Of a stretch of 64,000 nt of DNA, positions 26,301 through 38,300 are shown in pieces (position 1 is the stretch's first letter; each line of letters starts with the position of its first letter). Under the pieces are notes generated by a model. That model worked only from the letters and a program-made list of their open reading frames with translations. It was not told where the DNA came from and did not search any database. The position numbers and the translations under genes were made by a program. This DNA comes from Bradysia coprophila. Taxonomy: Eukaryota > Arthropoda > Insecta > Diptera > Sciaridae. Where the stretch lies: assembly GCF_014529535.1 (NCBI RefSeq), contig NW_023503409.1, positions 9,548,390 to 9,612,389 on the forward strand, written 5' to 3'.

Positions 26301-29300
26301 TATTTTGCGCTTAAAAATATGACTGAATAAACGAACTGAAAGATTAAGCTTTGAAATTTTTTTTCTGTTCTTCTTCTCCTTATTTTGTATTTCAAATGAA
26401 TAAATGATATACTGTCGAGCAGATGCAAATTGTGTTTAATAAGCCTTTCAACATCCGATTTTTTTTTTCTTTATTTCGGTTTGACGTACTTATGGTAATA
26501 AAATGAAGGGAATTAAGGGAGATATTATTACCACTGCCTGCTAAACAGACTCTTTTGGGCACTATCAACACGATCGGATAATAATTTCCCTAGAACACTA
26601 TCATTGACACTACCTGCCTGACTCACTATTATTGATAAACTCCTGTCTTCCATCACCACTAATTAAATGTTAAAGCGCTTTTATTCGCAGGCAATGTATA
26701 CATTGACTAGGAAATACGATTCGCAGGCGCCTGCGATGAGCATCATCCCGAAATTTACATTGTGCGTCATAGAATCTGCATAATATTTCTACATGTGGGA
26801 CATACAAAAAGGATGTGTTTCAGTGTGGCCACACAGATTTAAAATCGTTGATAATTACATTAAAATGCATTTCTGAGGTGTGAAATGTATGACCCGACTC
26901 CTCCAAAAGGGGGAAGCGCATAAATTTGACTTCCCAAAATGCATAGAGGGATTTTTTTGAAAGTGGACCAGGCTCCGTCGGAGCTATTTTTTTGCGACGG
27001 TTTGTTCATATGCCCAGATAGCCCTTGGTCCCAATAGTCCAAAACCGCAGTCGTTTAATTTTCATGTTTGCGTCTTGGCTGGTGGTGAAGGTGCAAAAGT
27101 CGAAAAAGGGTGTTTTTTATACGTGATTTACTGCCGCTGCAGACGAACACACATGTGTGGCGGCTCGTTGGATAGGTACTGTCCAGGAGACCCGGGGCAA
27201 AGACAGATATCAAATGTGTACACAAGCACTATTCAAAAATAACAAAAAAGTGTGTATCAGTCAAAGGCCGGAAATTTTGATGAGCTTTATTAGGTGGTAT
27301 TTTGTACCTGGTGACTGGTGTTGTACAGATCAGTGGTTGCCCTGATAGAGGCTTAACCCAGCTCTACAATTATACCTCAATTGCCATAGAAGTGAAAGGT
27401 TTCAGGATACTTTTTTGGGTATAAAGCAAATGTCTTCCTTCACTCGAAAGCAAAATATTGATTTTAGAAAAATACACGAATTATGCTGTTTTTGATGTCG
27501 AATTATGACGGCCTTTGACTGCCACAATATTTTTGCTATTTTCGAACAATGGCACAGAACATGTAAGATATCTATGCTTGCCCCGGTTCTCCTGGACAGT
27601 ACCTATCCAACGAGCCGCCACACATGTGTGTCCATTGTCTGTAGCGGCAGTAAATCACGTATAAAAACACCCTTTTTTCGACTTTTGCACCTTCACCACC
27701 AGCCATGAAGCATACATGAAAATTAAACGACAGCGGTCTTGGACTATTGGGGCCAAGGGCTATCTGGGCATATGAAAAAACCGCCGCGAAAAAATAGCTC
27801 CGACGGAGCCTGGTCCACTTTCAAAAAAATCCCTCATACTTTTTGAGTTACATCTTTGTCTGGCAGTACTGAATCGCGGACTAAAGGGCTCTACCATTCA
27901 AAAGTATTCGATCATTGAGTGATTTCAGTGTAAATTGACAAACTTTGAGATGGCGCCAAAAATCGAAATGGTACCGGATTTTCACGAAAGATGGCGCATT
28001 CGATAGCTTAACCCTTATTCTTTAAAGGAAAAATAAAAAAAAATATTTTCACCAAATATGAAAATTCGGAGAATTTTCAATTTTCCCGAAGGTCGGCATG
28101 GCCTGGGAACAACTTTGTTCCCCGACTATGCAGACCTTTGCAAAAATTAGGATTTCTCAAAAATTTCATATTTGGTGAAAACATTTTTTATATTTTTCCT
28201 TTAAAGATTAAGGATCAAGCTATACAATGCGCCATCTTTCGTGATAATCCGGTACCATTTCGATTTTTGGCGCCCTCTCAAAGTTTGTCAATTTACACTG
28301 AAAACACTCAATGATTATTCGATCATTCACTTTTGAATGGTAGTGTATATCTACAGCCCATGACAGTTGTAAGCTCTGTGTTGGATATTCTTATGTTAGG
28401 ATTTTTGTGTAGTGAATGTGAGTGAATGCAACTGCATTTGATTAAAGTAACGCCATTCTGTGATGACCTTCAGTTCATCTGGGCCGAAATGTACAACAAA
28501 ACGGATGAAGTAAAAGAATTTGTTGTACCAATTAATGGTTGAGTTGTCATACGTCTTTTATTTCTACAAGTTCAAATGTAAGAAATTTTTGCATAAACGT
28601 TCGTACTGAAATATGTATGCATTTCCCACCCACTGCTTCAGAAAGGAGAATTAATTTCGTAGACGGTGCTTCGGTATTTATTTCGAGACAGCATAACCAT
28701 TAAGATAAACCTAAGAAGCCGACAAGAACACTTTCGCTCACCCATATTTTACCTACTGCCTTAAATCATACATGCTATCAGATCCACGGTAAACGTTCAG
28801 CTATTTGGATTAATTTTTAATTGCAAATAACATCCCCATGTATTTTCCATTTTGCGAAAAGAAAGCGGGGCAAAACACAAACTTTTCGACGTTGAATTTT
28901 AGTTCGAGAGGATAATAAATATAAATTCAAATGAAAATAGCTGAAGGGTTTCGGTTGGGTGAGTCTTTAAGCTAATTTTCATCCACATTTCTGACAACTA
29001 TCGGACCATTTCAGAAGGGTTGGCATAATGTAAAACAAACGATTCGGAGCTTTCCTTTTACCGCACACGAAAACACATCAAAAAATATTATCTTCAGACA
29101 TAAATTCATCCGTTGATAACCTATATATACAACATACACGCGTGTGTATGGACCGTTCGCCGTGTTGAACAAAAGATTAATAATTTTGTGGAGATTTGAC
29201 AAAAAAAAGGGTTTTGGACATTGAATGTTTTTCATTTTTCAGCTCTGTGCTGGGCTGAGAGGACCTTATACCATCGATCTTCTTATGTGGCGAAAGGTTT

Positions 29301-32006
29301 ACAAAATCCTGTTTTTGAAAGATTGTGGGTGAAAAATTCACCAACAATATGGGAATGTATTAGACAGATTATGGGGGTTTTTTTCTGGGAAAACATAAAG
29401 CGAATAGCATCCATTCGAAATGGTATAGCTCGGTAAGTTTTGAATGTTGGTGTGGCATGTAATTAATGATAAAACTTAATGAATAATTTATTAAGCCATT
29501 AATGAAACGAATAATTCGGGTGGATAGAGGGGGCGGATTACTGGCGCAGTATTTCAAACAAATTGAAAACAAAAGCAAAAATTTTAAAATGGGAAACAGG
29601 TTGGACATTTAAAAAAAAAGTCTCTGCCTGTCTCTAATCGAACACTGGAAATTCCAACGGCATTTTGTGACAATCACTTTTCCATAAAGGAATCAATTAA
29701 ACTCCGAACAAAGTTCTGTAATCCTTTCTCTCTTTTTTTTAACTTTGAAGTAGGTGATACCCACACAAGTATGCAAATGACCAATTACACTGCATATAAA
29801 AGAGCACTAATTTATGCCAGAAACTTTCAATTAAGTTTTTCTCGTCTTTCAATTAAAATTTACCCGAACCGAGAGGAAACCGATTTATGAAAGTTGAATT
29901 AATTTTATTTCTTTTAAACCCGATAGGAAGCTCATCTGAATGAAGTTGAAAACAAACTGTAAATAACGTCCAACCAGGAACAATATTAAACCCACCATCA
30001 TCATCGTATATGCTATTTTATCGCTCCATCAACATCGTGTGTATGTGGCTGTACGAGGCTATATGTGTGCTTCAGTATGGAAGTTATGATTCGAGTCTTT
30101 TCCATTGCTTTTACAACGAATCTAAACGAAACATTGGGGGGATAGGATTTTTATAGAGGCCTGTTGTGATCGGGTTTAAAAATAAATTCATATTTTGTTT
30201 GGGTTGACATTATACTGTGTGGCTGGTGGATTTATTAGTGCGGCAACACATAATCAAACAAAAGTATGTTTGATTGATTGTTCAATGAACTGAAAGATAG
30301 ACACGTAAGCCTTCGATACATCTAAGCCGCATGAATAGCTTCATTTTCCTTGATGCGATCAATTTACAATTCGTTGGACAAACCGATGGATTCGTTTCAA
30401 ATAATATTTGCGTTTTTTTTTTGTGTAAAGAAAGAACGGTTTTTTAACCAACACAACAGCAACATCAGTATTGCACTTTGTTAATTTTCTCATCAAATTA
30501 CGTTAAATGATTTAAAGGAAGAGATTTCACCCGATAATGGCATGTGAAAATAATGAAGAGCTTTATGGAGCATCGAATATTAACTCATAACGAGTGAATG
30601 AATGAATCAATACCCGACTCTCTATAACCTCTTTCGCTCTAAATTTTGTGTTTATATAATGGTCTTTGTGCCATCCAATATATCTACCATCAAATGCCTT
30701 TTAATATACGGAGCTGTTGGTTCTATGAATACATTTGAAAGGAGCATAGAAGATGGTAAGCAAAATTTGAATAGGTTTCACTTGTTCAAGAGCTTTAGTG
30801 TTTGTGTATTTTGAAAATCATCAAATCATTAAAAAAAGAAGAGTTTTGTAGGAGACTGAAAGTATAGAAATGAATGATAGCATTCTGTAGCATTCCCTCT
30901 GATGTATGTTGATCAAACACGATAATAGTCGCAGTGAGAGTATCGCTTGTAAATGTAAAGAAAAACATCCGCTTAGAAGGTGAACTCGATGGACTGGGAT
31001 AAAATAGAAGATCCTCTGTGAACCGAAAAAAATCCTTTCATCAGAAAGTCCTCAAAGTTGAAGAGAATCATCAAAAAATCCTCAGAAAATTGAATAAAAT
31101 AATTTGAAATCCAGGAAAATTACAAAGGAAATCCTCAAAAGTCGATGAATATCCTTGAAAATCCAGTAAAAACGATAAAGAAAATCCTTACAAAAAATCT
31201 TTGAAAATCCTATGAGGAAAGCCCTTCGTCAAAGAAATTTACAAAAATCCGTCCTCGGCTGAACCTGAAATTCTTTGAGCCACGTACTTCTAAGATTAAG
31301 TTTCTGATTATCCTGTCTCCTGATGCCAGGCTCCGGCCGGGTTCCAATATTTTTTTTAAAATCCGACACGCTCATTTCTAAGCATCATCATGATTACCAT
31401 TTACTGTCTCTCACTGTCCTTGAAATATTTTTAAAAACAAATCTACCAATTACACTTGTTGCAGTTGCGCGAGGTAATTGGATAAAAATGTAATTAAATT
31501 CTCGTCGGAATCGTTTAAAAAAAAAATAATAAAATTTTCTAAAATTCGTGCAGTAAACAGAGTTCCGTTCGCTTCACGTCACCATTCCCATATTTTTACG
31601 AATTTGATTGCTCTATCGAGTTTACATTAACGAAACATAAACATTAATTAAATATGAAACTGACCCATATTCAACATACGCGAAGAACACAAGTGGCAAC
31701 ATTGAATTGGAAATTGATTTTCGTTTAATATAATTTAGAACCAAAAGGAAAAGATTTTTGTTTAAAAAGCCTTAATCGACACAACTCACCTTCATCTACT
31801 GACATAATACTTTCGTCAGGTGATGGAACTTCATCGGCATGCACCATTGTTGTTTTTCTGCTGTCTTGTAGCTTTGAAAAAAATTCAACTGCATAATCTA
31901 CAACATCACCGGGCTGTTCAAGGAGGTAAGCTATGGAAAATTCTAGTAAAACATCTCGAAGACTGTCCGGAACTTGGATCCGCTGTTTAGGTGGCTGGTT
32001 CGACAT
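14173..32006 (-). CDS. Pka-R2: cAMP-dependent protein kinase regulatory subunit, type II
   Basis: Binds and inhibits the PKA catalytic subunit and releases it when cAMP binds. Eight coding exons with GT-AG junctions and matching phases: 31790-32006, 19602-19786, 19245-19345, 18646-18741, 18440-18587, 18286-18361, 17227-17409 and 14173-14303, giving 378 residues, close to the fly protein. In order: dimerisation/docking domain (about 8-50, [20 protein letters not shown]), inhibitor site RRKSVFA (82-88; the phosphorylatable serine is typical of type II), cAMP-binding domain A with [14 protein letters not shown] (189-202, E191, R200) and domain B with [15 protein letters not shown] (310-324, E313, R322). 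Both phosphate-binding cassettes are intact. The start is the ATG before the docking domain; an acceptor at 32018 implies an upstream untranslated exon. The alternative last exon at 16948-17072 gives a second C-terminus. The first coding intron is about 12 kb. Confidence 0.96.
15353..15530. repeat. Imperfect inverted repeat (MITE-like, about 178 bp)
   Basis: The left end (GCTGAAATGTAGGCC...GTTGAAATAAA) pairs imperfectly with the right end (TTTATTTCAAC...GGCTACATTTCAACAGC). It has no coding capacity and lies in the PKA-RII intron between the two alternative last exons. No clear target duplication was identified. Confidence 0.5.
16948..17072 (-). CDS. Pka-R2: Proximal alternative last exon of PKA-RII
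   Basis: Preceded by an acceptor (CCAAAAAG) and in the same phase as the distal exon. It encodes [20 protein letters not shown], clearly homologous to the distal exon (ERLLGPC is shared), then diverges to [19 protein letters not shown] and a stop. The homologous half starts at the same codon, so this is a duplicated exon, not intron read-through. The product would be 376 residues and lack the usual IFGSKNN tail. It retains an open frame through the conserved part. A fairly weak acceptor polypyrimidine tract leaves open how often it is used. Confidence 0.8.
17532..17578. repeat. Short inverted repeat with GAGGCGAAGCCGAAG core
   Basis: TACCGATTT and AAGTCGGTA pair around GAGGCGAAGCC inside the PKA-RII intron, with outer GTGT and ACAC. 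It shares its core with 1713-1727 and 23623-23638. Confidence 0.4.
20374..21368 (-). mobile_element. 5'-truncated RTE-like LINE: reverse transcriptase C-terminal half
   Basis: A 325-codon frame (20391-21368) encodes part of a non-LTR reverse transcriptase: [15 protein letters not shown] (RT motif 3/4 region), [11 protein letters not shown] with the FADD catalytic pair, a thumb region with [14 protein letters not shown], and the tail WAGHIARR...GRPPERW, characteristic of RTE-clade LINEs. The endonuclease domain and N-terminal RT motifs are missing, so the copy is 5'-truncated, as LINE insertions usually are. The 3' end runs into GAAGAAGAAGAAG (20374-20387 on the plus strand), a short tandem tail typical of RTE elements. 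It sits in the 12-kb PKA-RII intron, in the same orientation as the gene. The long open frame suggests a fairly recent insertion. Confidence 0.9.
21597..21710 (+). mobile_element. Possible tRNA-derived SINE fragment
   Basis: TGGCTCAGTGG at 21606-21616 matches an RNA polymerase III A box (TRGCNNAGNGG), in a tRNA-like 5' start (GGATGGCTCAGTGGTTACGCACTAGCC). The expected B box about 35-40 bp further on (around 21650-21660) is degenerate. No poly-A or clear target duplication was seen. It lies just beyond the LINE. Confidence 0.4.
21960..22007. repeat. 48-bp palindrome
   Basis: CGATTCTCGTGCCCACTCTA at 21960-21979 pairs with TAGAGTGGCGACGAGAATCG at 21988-22007 with a single mismatched position and an 8-nt loop. 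It lies in the PKA-RII intron. It could be a fold-back element relic or an RNA hairpin. Confidence 0.55.
22008..26945. other. PKA-RII intron sequence without a supported gene
   Basis: AT-rich intronic sequence. It includes a GAGGCGAAGTCGAGG copy at 23623-23638. Open frames at 22907, 23875, 24198 and 25661 show no recognisable domain or splice-compatible structure. Confidence 0.45.
26946..27835. mobile_element. 890-bp fold-back DNA element with arms of about 266 bp
   Basis: The left arm (26946-27211, starting GAGGGATTTTTTTGAAAG) and right arm (27567-27835, ending CTTTCAAAAAAATCCCTC) are near-complete inverted complements. Both carry CAGGCTCCGTCGGAGCTA, CCGCCACACATGTGTG and GTCCAGGAGA or their complements. 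The 355-bp interior has no coding capacity that I can see. ATA occurs directly outside both ends and may be a short target duplication. It lies in the first coding intron of PKA-RII, 55 bp from a second fold-back element. Confidence 0.82.
27891..28343. mobile_element. 453-bp full-length fold-back element
   Basis: Starts CTACCATTCAAAAGT and ends ACTTTTGAATGGTAG. Nearly the whole element is one imperfect palindrome centred near 28113: GGCGCCAAAAATCGAAATGG pairs with CCATTTCGATTTTTGGCGCC, and the centre is GAACAACTTTGTTC. The transcript of either strand would form a hairpin of more than 200 bp. No clear target duplication. It is unrelated in sequence to the fold-back element 55 bp upstream. Confidence 0.82.
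28344..31789. other. PKA-RII intron sequence; includes a degenerate AAATCC-rich stretch
   Basis: No supported exon. From about 31020 to 31240 the sequence is a loose array of AAATCCT/GAAAATCC words with irregular spacing, resembling a decayed simple repeat; a similar composition recurs near 35570-35790. Confidence 0.4.
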
Positions 32007-32221
32007 TTTAATTAAACCTTTGTGGGGAGAAAGAGAAAATCAAATTAATTTCGGTAGGCTGTTTCAACAATATGTTTTGTTGGAAATATTTACAATCGAA
32101 AAGGGAACTCGCATCAGTACTACGCTGATCATTAAAACTTTGAACACACACAACGATTGTTCATTAAATTTTACCCAGCAAAAAATTCAATTAAAACAAA
32201 AATTATTAATGTGCCTTTCCT

Positions 32222-32377
32222 CAGGCCCGGACTGGCTATCAAGCGGTGCTTGGGGCGAGGAGACTGAGTTTAAAAGGACTAAACTTAAATATATTTGTTG
32301 ACTGGACTCCGTAATTATCATTTTAGGATGGGCGTCTTCATCTGCCGTCGCCTGCTCGCCCACCACAGCCGGGCCTG
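32222..32377. mobile_element. 156-bp hAT-type MITE, second member of the CAGGCCCGGACTGG family
   Basis: Begins CAGGCCCGGACTGGC and ends CACAGCCGGGCCTG. The flanking 8-mers CCTTTCCT (32214-32221) and CATTTCCT (32378-32385) match at seven of eight positions, which fits an aged hAT target duplication. The interior is not alike between this copy and the one at 6796-6939, so they share ends rather than body. It lies 5' of the PKA-RII start codon. Confidence 0.75.
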
Positions 32378-32385
32378 CATTTCCT

Positions 32386-35300
32386 ATTTACAATACTTTT
32401 TTTTTTAATTAATGCACTGCAATAAGCACTGCAGGATGTAGTATATTAAATTCGAAAAGTTCGGTGGGTGTTCAGAACAATTTCATGTTATGTTCATTGT
32501 TCACCTGACACTTTTCGAACATCATCATCGCACACTGAACTGAGTATTTTTATGTACACACCGTCATATTTGCAATACACGTATTTTAGTCTGCATAATC
32601 CACCGAAAAAGTTAACCATCATTGTTTTCGACAGTTCGTAGAAATGGTTTTTAATTAGAATTTAAAGTTAACTACAAAGCACATATTGGAATTATGTTCA
32701 ACGAATAAATCAAAATGTAACGCAAAAAAGGTATAAAATTCAATTATATGGCGAATGATAAGGCCATACGTTAAATGTATGCAATAAAATTGTGTAATTT
32801 AAACAAATCATATGATACATATGCATAATTTGTCGTTTAATTTTTGTTTTTGTTTGTTGTTGGTTGGTTGGCTTTTTTTTTTTTTTTCGATTTCATTCTT
32901 TCAATTTGTGCTTCGCGTATGTTATTCCGTTTGTGTAACTCTAATTTTACGTGTGGGCTGGTTGTTGTTGATTTAATAAATTTATCTGCCATCACAATTA
33001 AGCGGTATAAAAGAACGCTATGCCAGAAACAAATTAAAAACGACGACAACTTTCGGTTCTATTTTCATAAAAATTTTTAAAGAAAAATAAATAACACCAA
33101 GAATAACCTGAACTATTCACGCCTTTAGCATAAATCATTAAAACCCAGAAGACGAAGAAGAGAAAAAATTATTTATTAAAAATACTGAGGTGTACTTGTG
33201 TCGTCGACGTGGACACATCACACAGATAATATTGCTTATTGCAATTACAAACTGTCAACGGAAAATTAAAACAAATTAAGCGTGCCGTAACTACCGCAAC
33301 TGAAATTTTTCCATGATCTCAGAAAAAGGGTTGAATGGAATGTCCTGTCCGTACATTTATACGAAAAGATAGATACCTAATCGTGCAGAAAAAAGAGATA
33401 TAATTCGTTTGTCTGTATTATATCTATGGAAATGGTAAGCCTCTATTATATACCTATACGACTGTTATACCCTCACCATTAATAAACTAATGCGAACATC
33501 TCGAAAGCAATATTCTATTAGCTCAACAGCCCATTTATTATATATGTTATAATGTATGAACATGAACACAATGATGTTTTGCAAAACGAATCTCCAATTT
33601 GAAAAAAGCCCCACGTTTATATTGAAAATCATTTTTCTATTTTGAATTTCATTGAAAAATTAAAAAGCCACGTAACTACATAGTCGTATACAAGGTTTCT
33701 CTTCTCTCTCTCACTCTCGAACGACATCAATTTTCTGGATTCTATGGAATATTCTGATTTTTTTTCCTCACTTGTCAATGTGTATATATATATACATAAT
33801 ACGGGCAAAGGTTGTGTCCTCCAGCACATTATATGCCGCAAATTAATTTGCAACGTTTATGGCCCGAATATGTATACAATGCCATACAGTACAGCCCTAC
33901 AACCGTCATGTTTTTTTCCGTATTTCTACCAGAAATATCCAAATGTTTGCAGGTGTACCTATACACCACAGCAAAATGACTGTAAAATTCTAATATAAAT
34001 TATAGTAAGTTAACATGCACACCATGTGATACGTGTGCATATTACAGAACCATAGTGCAAGCATTCCATTATAGAATCTATTAGGTCAAAATCGGCACAT
34101 ATAAACAATTGGAAAACAGGTTTAGTCGCAGCGATGTTGTATATTGTTCGGAGACGAAAACATATTACACGGAAACATTGTGGGACAAAGTTTGTGCAAT
34201 TATTTTGTTGCCGCCAAGGGGCATCTTTGTCCTAGATGTTACTGTGAAATGAGGAAGGTATAATATACGAAGCAGACAGATACGTGATAGACGTTGTGAC
34301 GTAATAAGGGGCCGATACTATTATTGGGTGATTTTATCAACCGCGACGGGAGCCTATTAGTGACCTATTTTGAATAATTAATTCGCCCAATTTTAATTTG
34401 GTTTTTGAATCGAAAAACAAATATCCAAATTCTCGTATTTATATGCTTGCGTGATGAATAAATCAATCGAAAGGCATTGTTCTCCTCTTTCTTTCGTTGT
34501 ACGATAAGAAGATATAATAAACGGAAAGTATTAGTTTTCGATTTTTACGAACATGTTCCTCCGTTTGTGTGTTTGTTTTCGATACGGGAAATGCTCGATT
34601 TTTATTCATGGCCCCATCACATTTTCAATTTATCAAAGTTGAGAGCATTTCACATATCGACATTATACGTACATGTGTCGAACCATGTTAAAGGATCGTA
34701 TAACATTTGAATTTGCTACCAATGATGTCTGTAATTTGTTATGGAAGAAACACATACTCGGAGAGGGAGACAGTACGAAGCAATATTGTTCTTTAAGTGG
34801 ATAAACAAACCATAAATTCAAAACTGTATCAATTGGAGATCAATGAAAAAATGTTTTGGAAATTTTTTACCGAACGCAAAAGAATTAATCAACACAAAAG
34901 TATTCATTGTGTCAGCACTCATTCCACAAACATTGAGATAAATAAAAATGTCTTCAGTTCAACGACGCTCAATGTTTAAAATACGTAACACAGTTGGTGA
35001 ACAGAAACACAATTAGGTATGTGGTGGAGTCAAATACATTTGGAATCAAACTGAATGGTATGACGACTATGCGTACCAAAAAACTAATGTCTTATCTAGG
35101 TTCGTCAGTCTTCAACTATCAATGGGGAGTATATTTAGAATCTAAGGCAAGATTTTCATCTTCAAATCTTTAGTGCACACAGAACAGTATGTCTTTTAAT
35201 AACTTCTGTGTACCGGTTTACCCAAGCAATTGACTACGTAAATCTAATCTACGTCGATTCATCAGAAACGAACAATGAAGTGGTTAACAGTTAATTCAAT

Positions 35301-38300
35301 AAAAGGCCTTGCAGCCGGATTCAACAATTTTTTTTTGTCGTAATTTGGTTGATTACCAGATATTTAGTTAAACAAATCATTTATCAGAAAATCCAGTTGA
35401 TGGTACCTACACAACTTTGCTATTTTACGGTCGTGTTCATGTCATTCTTATTGGATTGTTTTCTTATCTCGATTCGAATTGGAATTTTTGAAGATAACAT
35501 CGAAGATGAACCTGTATCCCCAAATTAATAAAATCGTTTGCAGCATGTGAGGCAAAAGTTCAGGGACGATTTTTGGGAATTGAATCTTTAAAATCCCCAA
35601 AAATTCCTAAATTTAATTTTTTGATAAAATGTAAAAAATATGACAAGAAGTTACTTGGTTCGTTGGAGGCCGGGGTTATTTCAGATAATTGTCAAAAATT
35701 CTGCAAAATATTAAGAAAAATTCCAAAACATCCGAGGACATCAAAAACAGTTGAGAAAGTCCTAAAATGGTCATAGGTCATTTAAGGAGTAAATATAGTA
35801 AAAATCGCTTGTAAAATTTTAGAAATTTTGCGAATTTAATTCCCTTAAAATCTGCCCTGGACGAAAGACTAGCCACTAAACCTTGCTTAACCAATTACAA
35901 AAATTTTACGACTTCTTCCAGCATCATCCATTAAATCTCTAATATTCGGAAACGAGCTAATTTTAATTGGTAGAAAAACACTCAACTCAATTCTGTTTAT
36001 GTTCGATGAATGAAAAATGATGCCATTCAGGTACTTCATACAACATTCTATTCAATGAATAGAGTAAACTTCATTCAAACTCAATTCAAAATCCATTCGA
36101 AATTGATTTCTGAAAGAAAGGCGAGAGAAGAAAAAAAAACCTCCATCCGTACAGCTCAACTTTATGACAACCCTGGGGACATGTTTTGATTAAATTAAAA
36201 ACATATTATGTAGAATCAAACGTCGGGGTATTTCTATTTTCTTCTTCTTCTTCGTTTTTATTTTGTTATGCCATCAAAATTGGAATAATGTCTGAAGAAC
36301 AACGTGAACTGATAACATTTATTCAGACAGTGAATGGTGAATGAAATTTTGATTTTCGGACTTTTTCAAGGTAGAGTAAACAAACAGCGAAAAGGAAGAA
36401 CAGTGTTGATGTGTAACTGTTAAATTGATATCGAGATCAGAAGACTTAGCAGATGTTTACACGAGAACGAGAGTCTACAGTAACATGAATATCCATAAAT
36501 TCCGCCTTTTTTTGTTGAGATTTTTTTTTGACACACTTATCTACACATAAAAAAATACAATTTTTTATGTAGAGTCAAAGGGAGTTCAAGGATGCCACAT
36601 TGAGGTATGTTACAGTAAGGAAGAATTTCATAAGCCTTCCAGGAAAATAAAATCGAATGCCAAATTCCGTAAATCGGCTGGAAAAACTAATAAAAAATGT
36701 AAGAACGAAGCACACAACAGTGAATAGGAGAACAGGTGCAGTGAAAAATTTGGTAGCTGTGAAAAATGCAACTATTTTGCAATGAACCGACCTATGCAAT
36801 CTACATAGTTTTTTGATTACAAACTGAGTATGGTTTTGCTGCTATGTGGTTTTCGTTCAAAAATATTAAACTTTATGGCCTAGCTATTTCACATCAAGAA
36901 ATTTATGAGAAAATAAATTACGATTTGAATGGCATGCTCTTAAAATGTATTTAAGGTTTTAGTGTTTGAAAAGAACTTTTTTTTTGTGTTTGAGAATAAA
37001 CAAATACGCAAATGAAATGAGGCAAATAATGCAATATAAATAGAAGACGAAAATTTAATTAGTTTTTCAGCGAGAGAGACACTCCTACCTGTACTTTTTA
37101 GCATAATACGGACGGAGCCACCACACAACAAACATTTAACTTTAAAAACTATATTTCGATGTAAATTTCCTTTAACAATTTCAACGTTATATAATATGCC
37201 TATATGTGTGTCTGTGTGCATTGAGTATTATGTATATTTTATTCAGCATTTTCCGACGTCTAGGCTTATTATACCGAATTTGGAAATCGGTGCTGATTCT
37301 GAATAAATTGCAAAAAAATAAATAAGAAGAGAAAATGGAATTTTGTGGAATAAAAAAAGAAAACAGACCACCTATGGTGCCGCAAAGAGCCTTATATACT
37401 CGTCAACAAATAATAAAAAAAAAGTTACATGAATCGCTTCTCAAACCAGCATACAATAAATATCTAATTGATTTTAAATTGATGAAAAATGGGAACCGCG
37501 GCTCAAAGTGTAATTGATTCCTTGTCGTCCTTTCAATACATTAACTATTCGAAAAGTCCTGATGGTTATAACGAAACTTAATATCAAACGCTTAGGAAAG
37601 CGATCAAAACGATGAATTCGGTGTCGGTATCTTTTTCTTCTTCTACGAACGAAACACACGTATCGAACACACATCGATGCGATATACTGGAAACCGAATA
37701 CACTAATCAAATGAAGAACATATGTCGAGATTAGTGAAAATTAGATTTGTATTTTTCTGAAAAACGATCGAACAGGTTACACACGCATAATATATACCTA
37801 TTGATATACCTGCCATTATACGAGAGAATGGAAATAAATAAAAAAAAAAATAGTCGGTGCATAGCACATGATTATACACTTGACAAGAATCAATATTTAT
37901 AGAAAAAGAAAGAAAAAAAAAAGATATCTCGCATCAATTCAATTGAACTTATCTGCAGCAAGTAAAAATTGTTGTGAATTGTTTGTAACATTACTTGGTT
38001 TACAGCACGTAGCAGCATAAGTTATACCTCGAATTATATATATTACATTTAATGTTTAACTGTATTACTGAAATATATAAAGTAAGTGGTTGTCCTTAAT
38101 CGATAATGTGTGCCTCTATATATGATGACATTACTCACAGATCTTTTTTAAAACAAGAAATTACATTAATACGAAAGACGAAAAAACAAGCCACTGAAAC
38201 GAACTAATACAGCAGAAAGCTAAATGAAAATTTGCACACAACGCGTATTGGATTTTATTTTATTACACAAAAAAAGGGAATAAAAATTCACGCTTTACAT

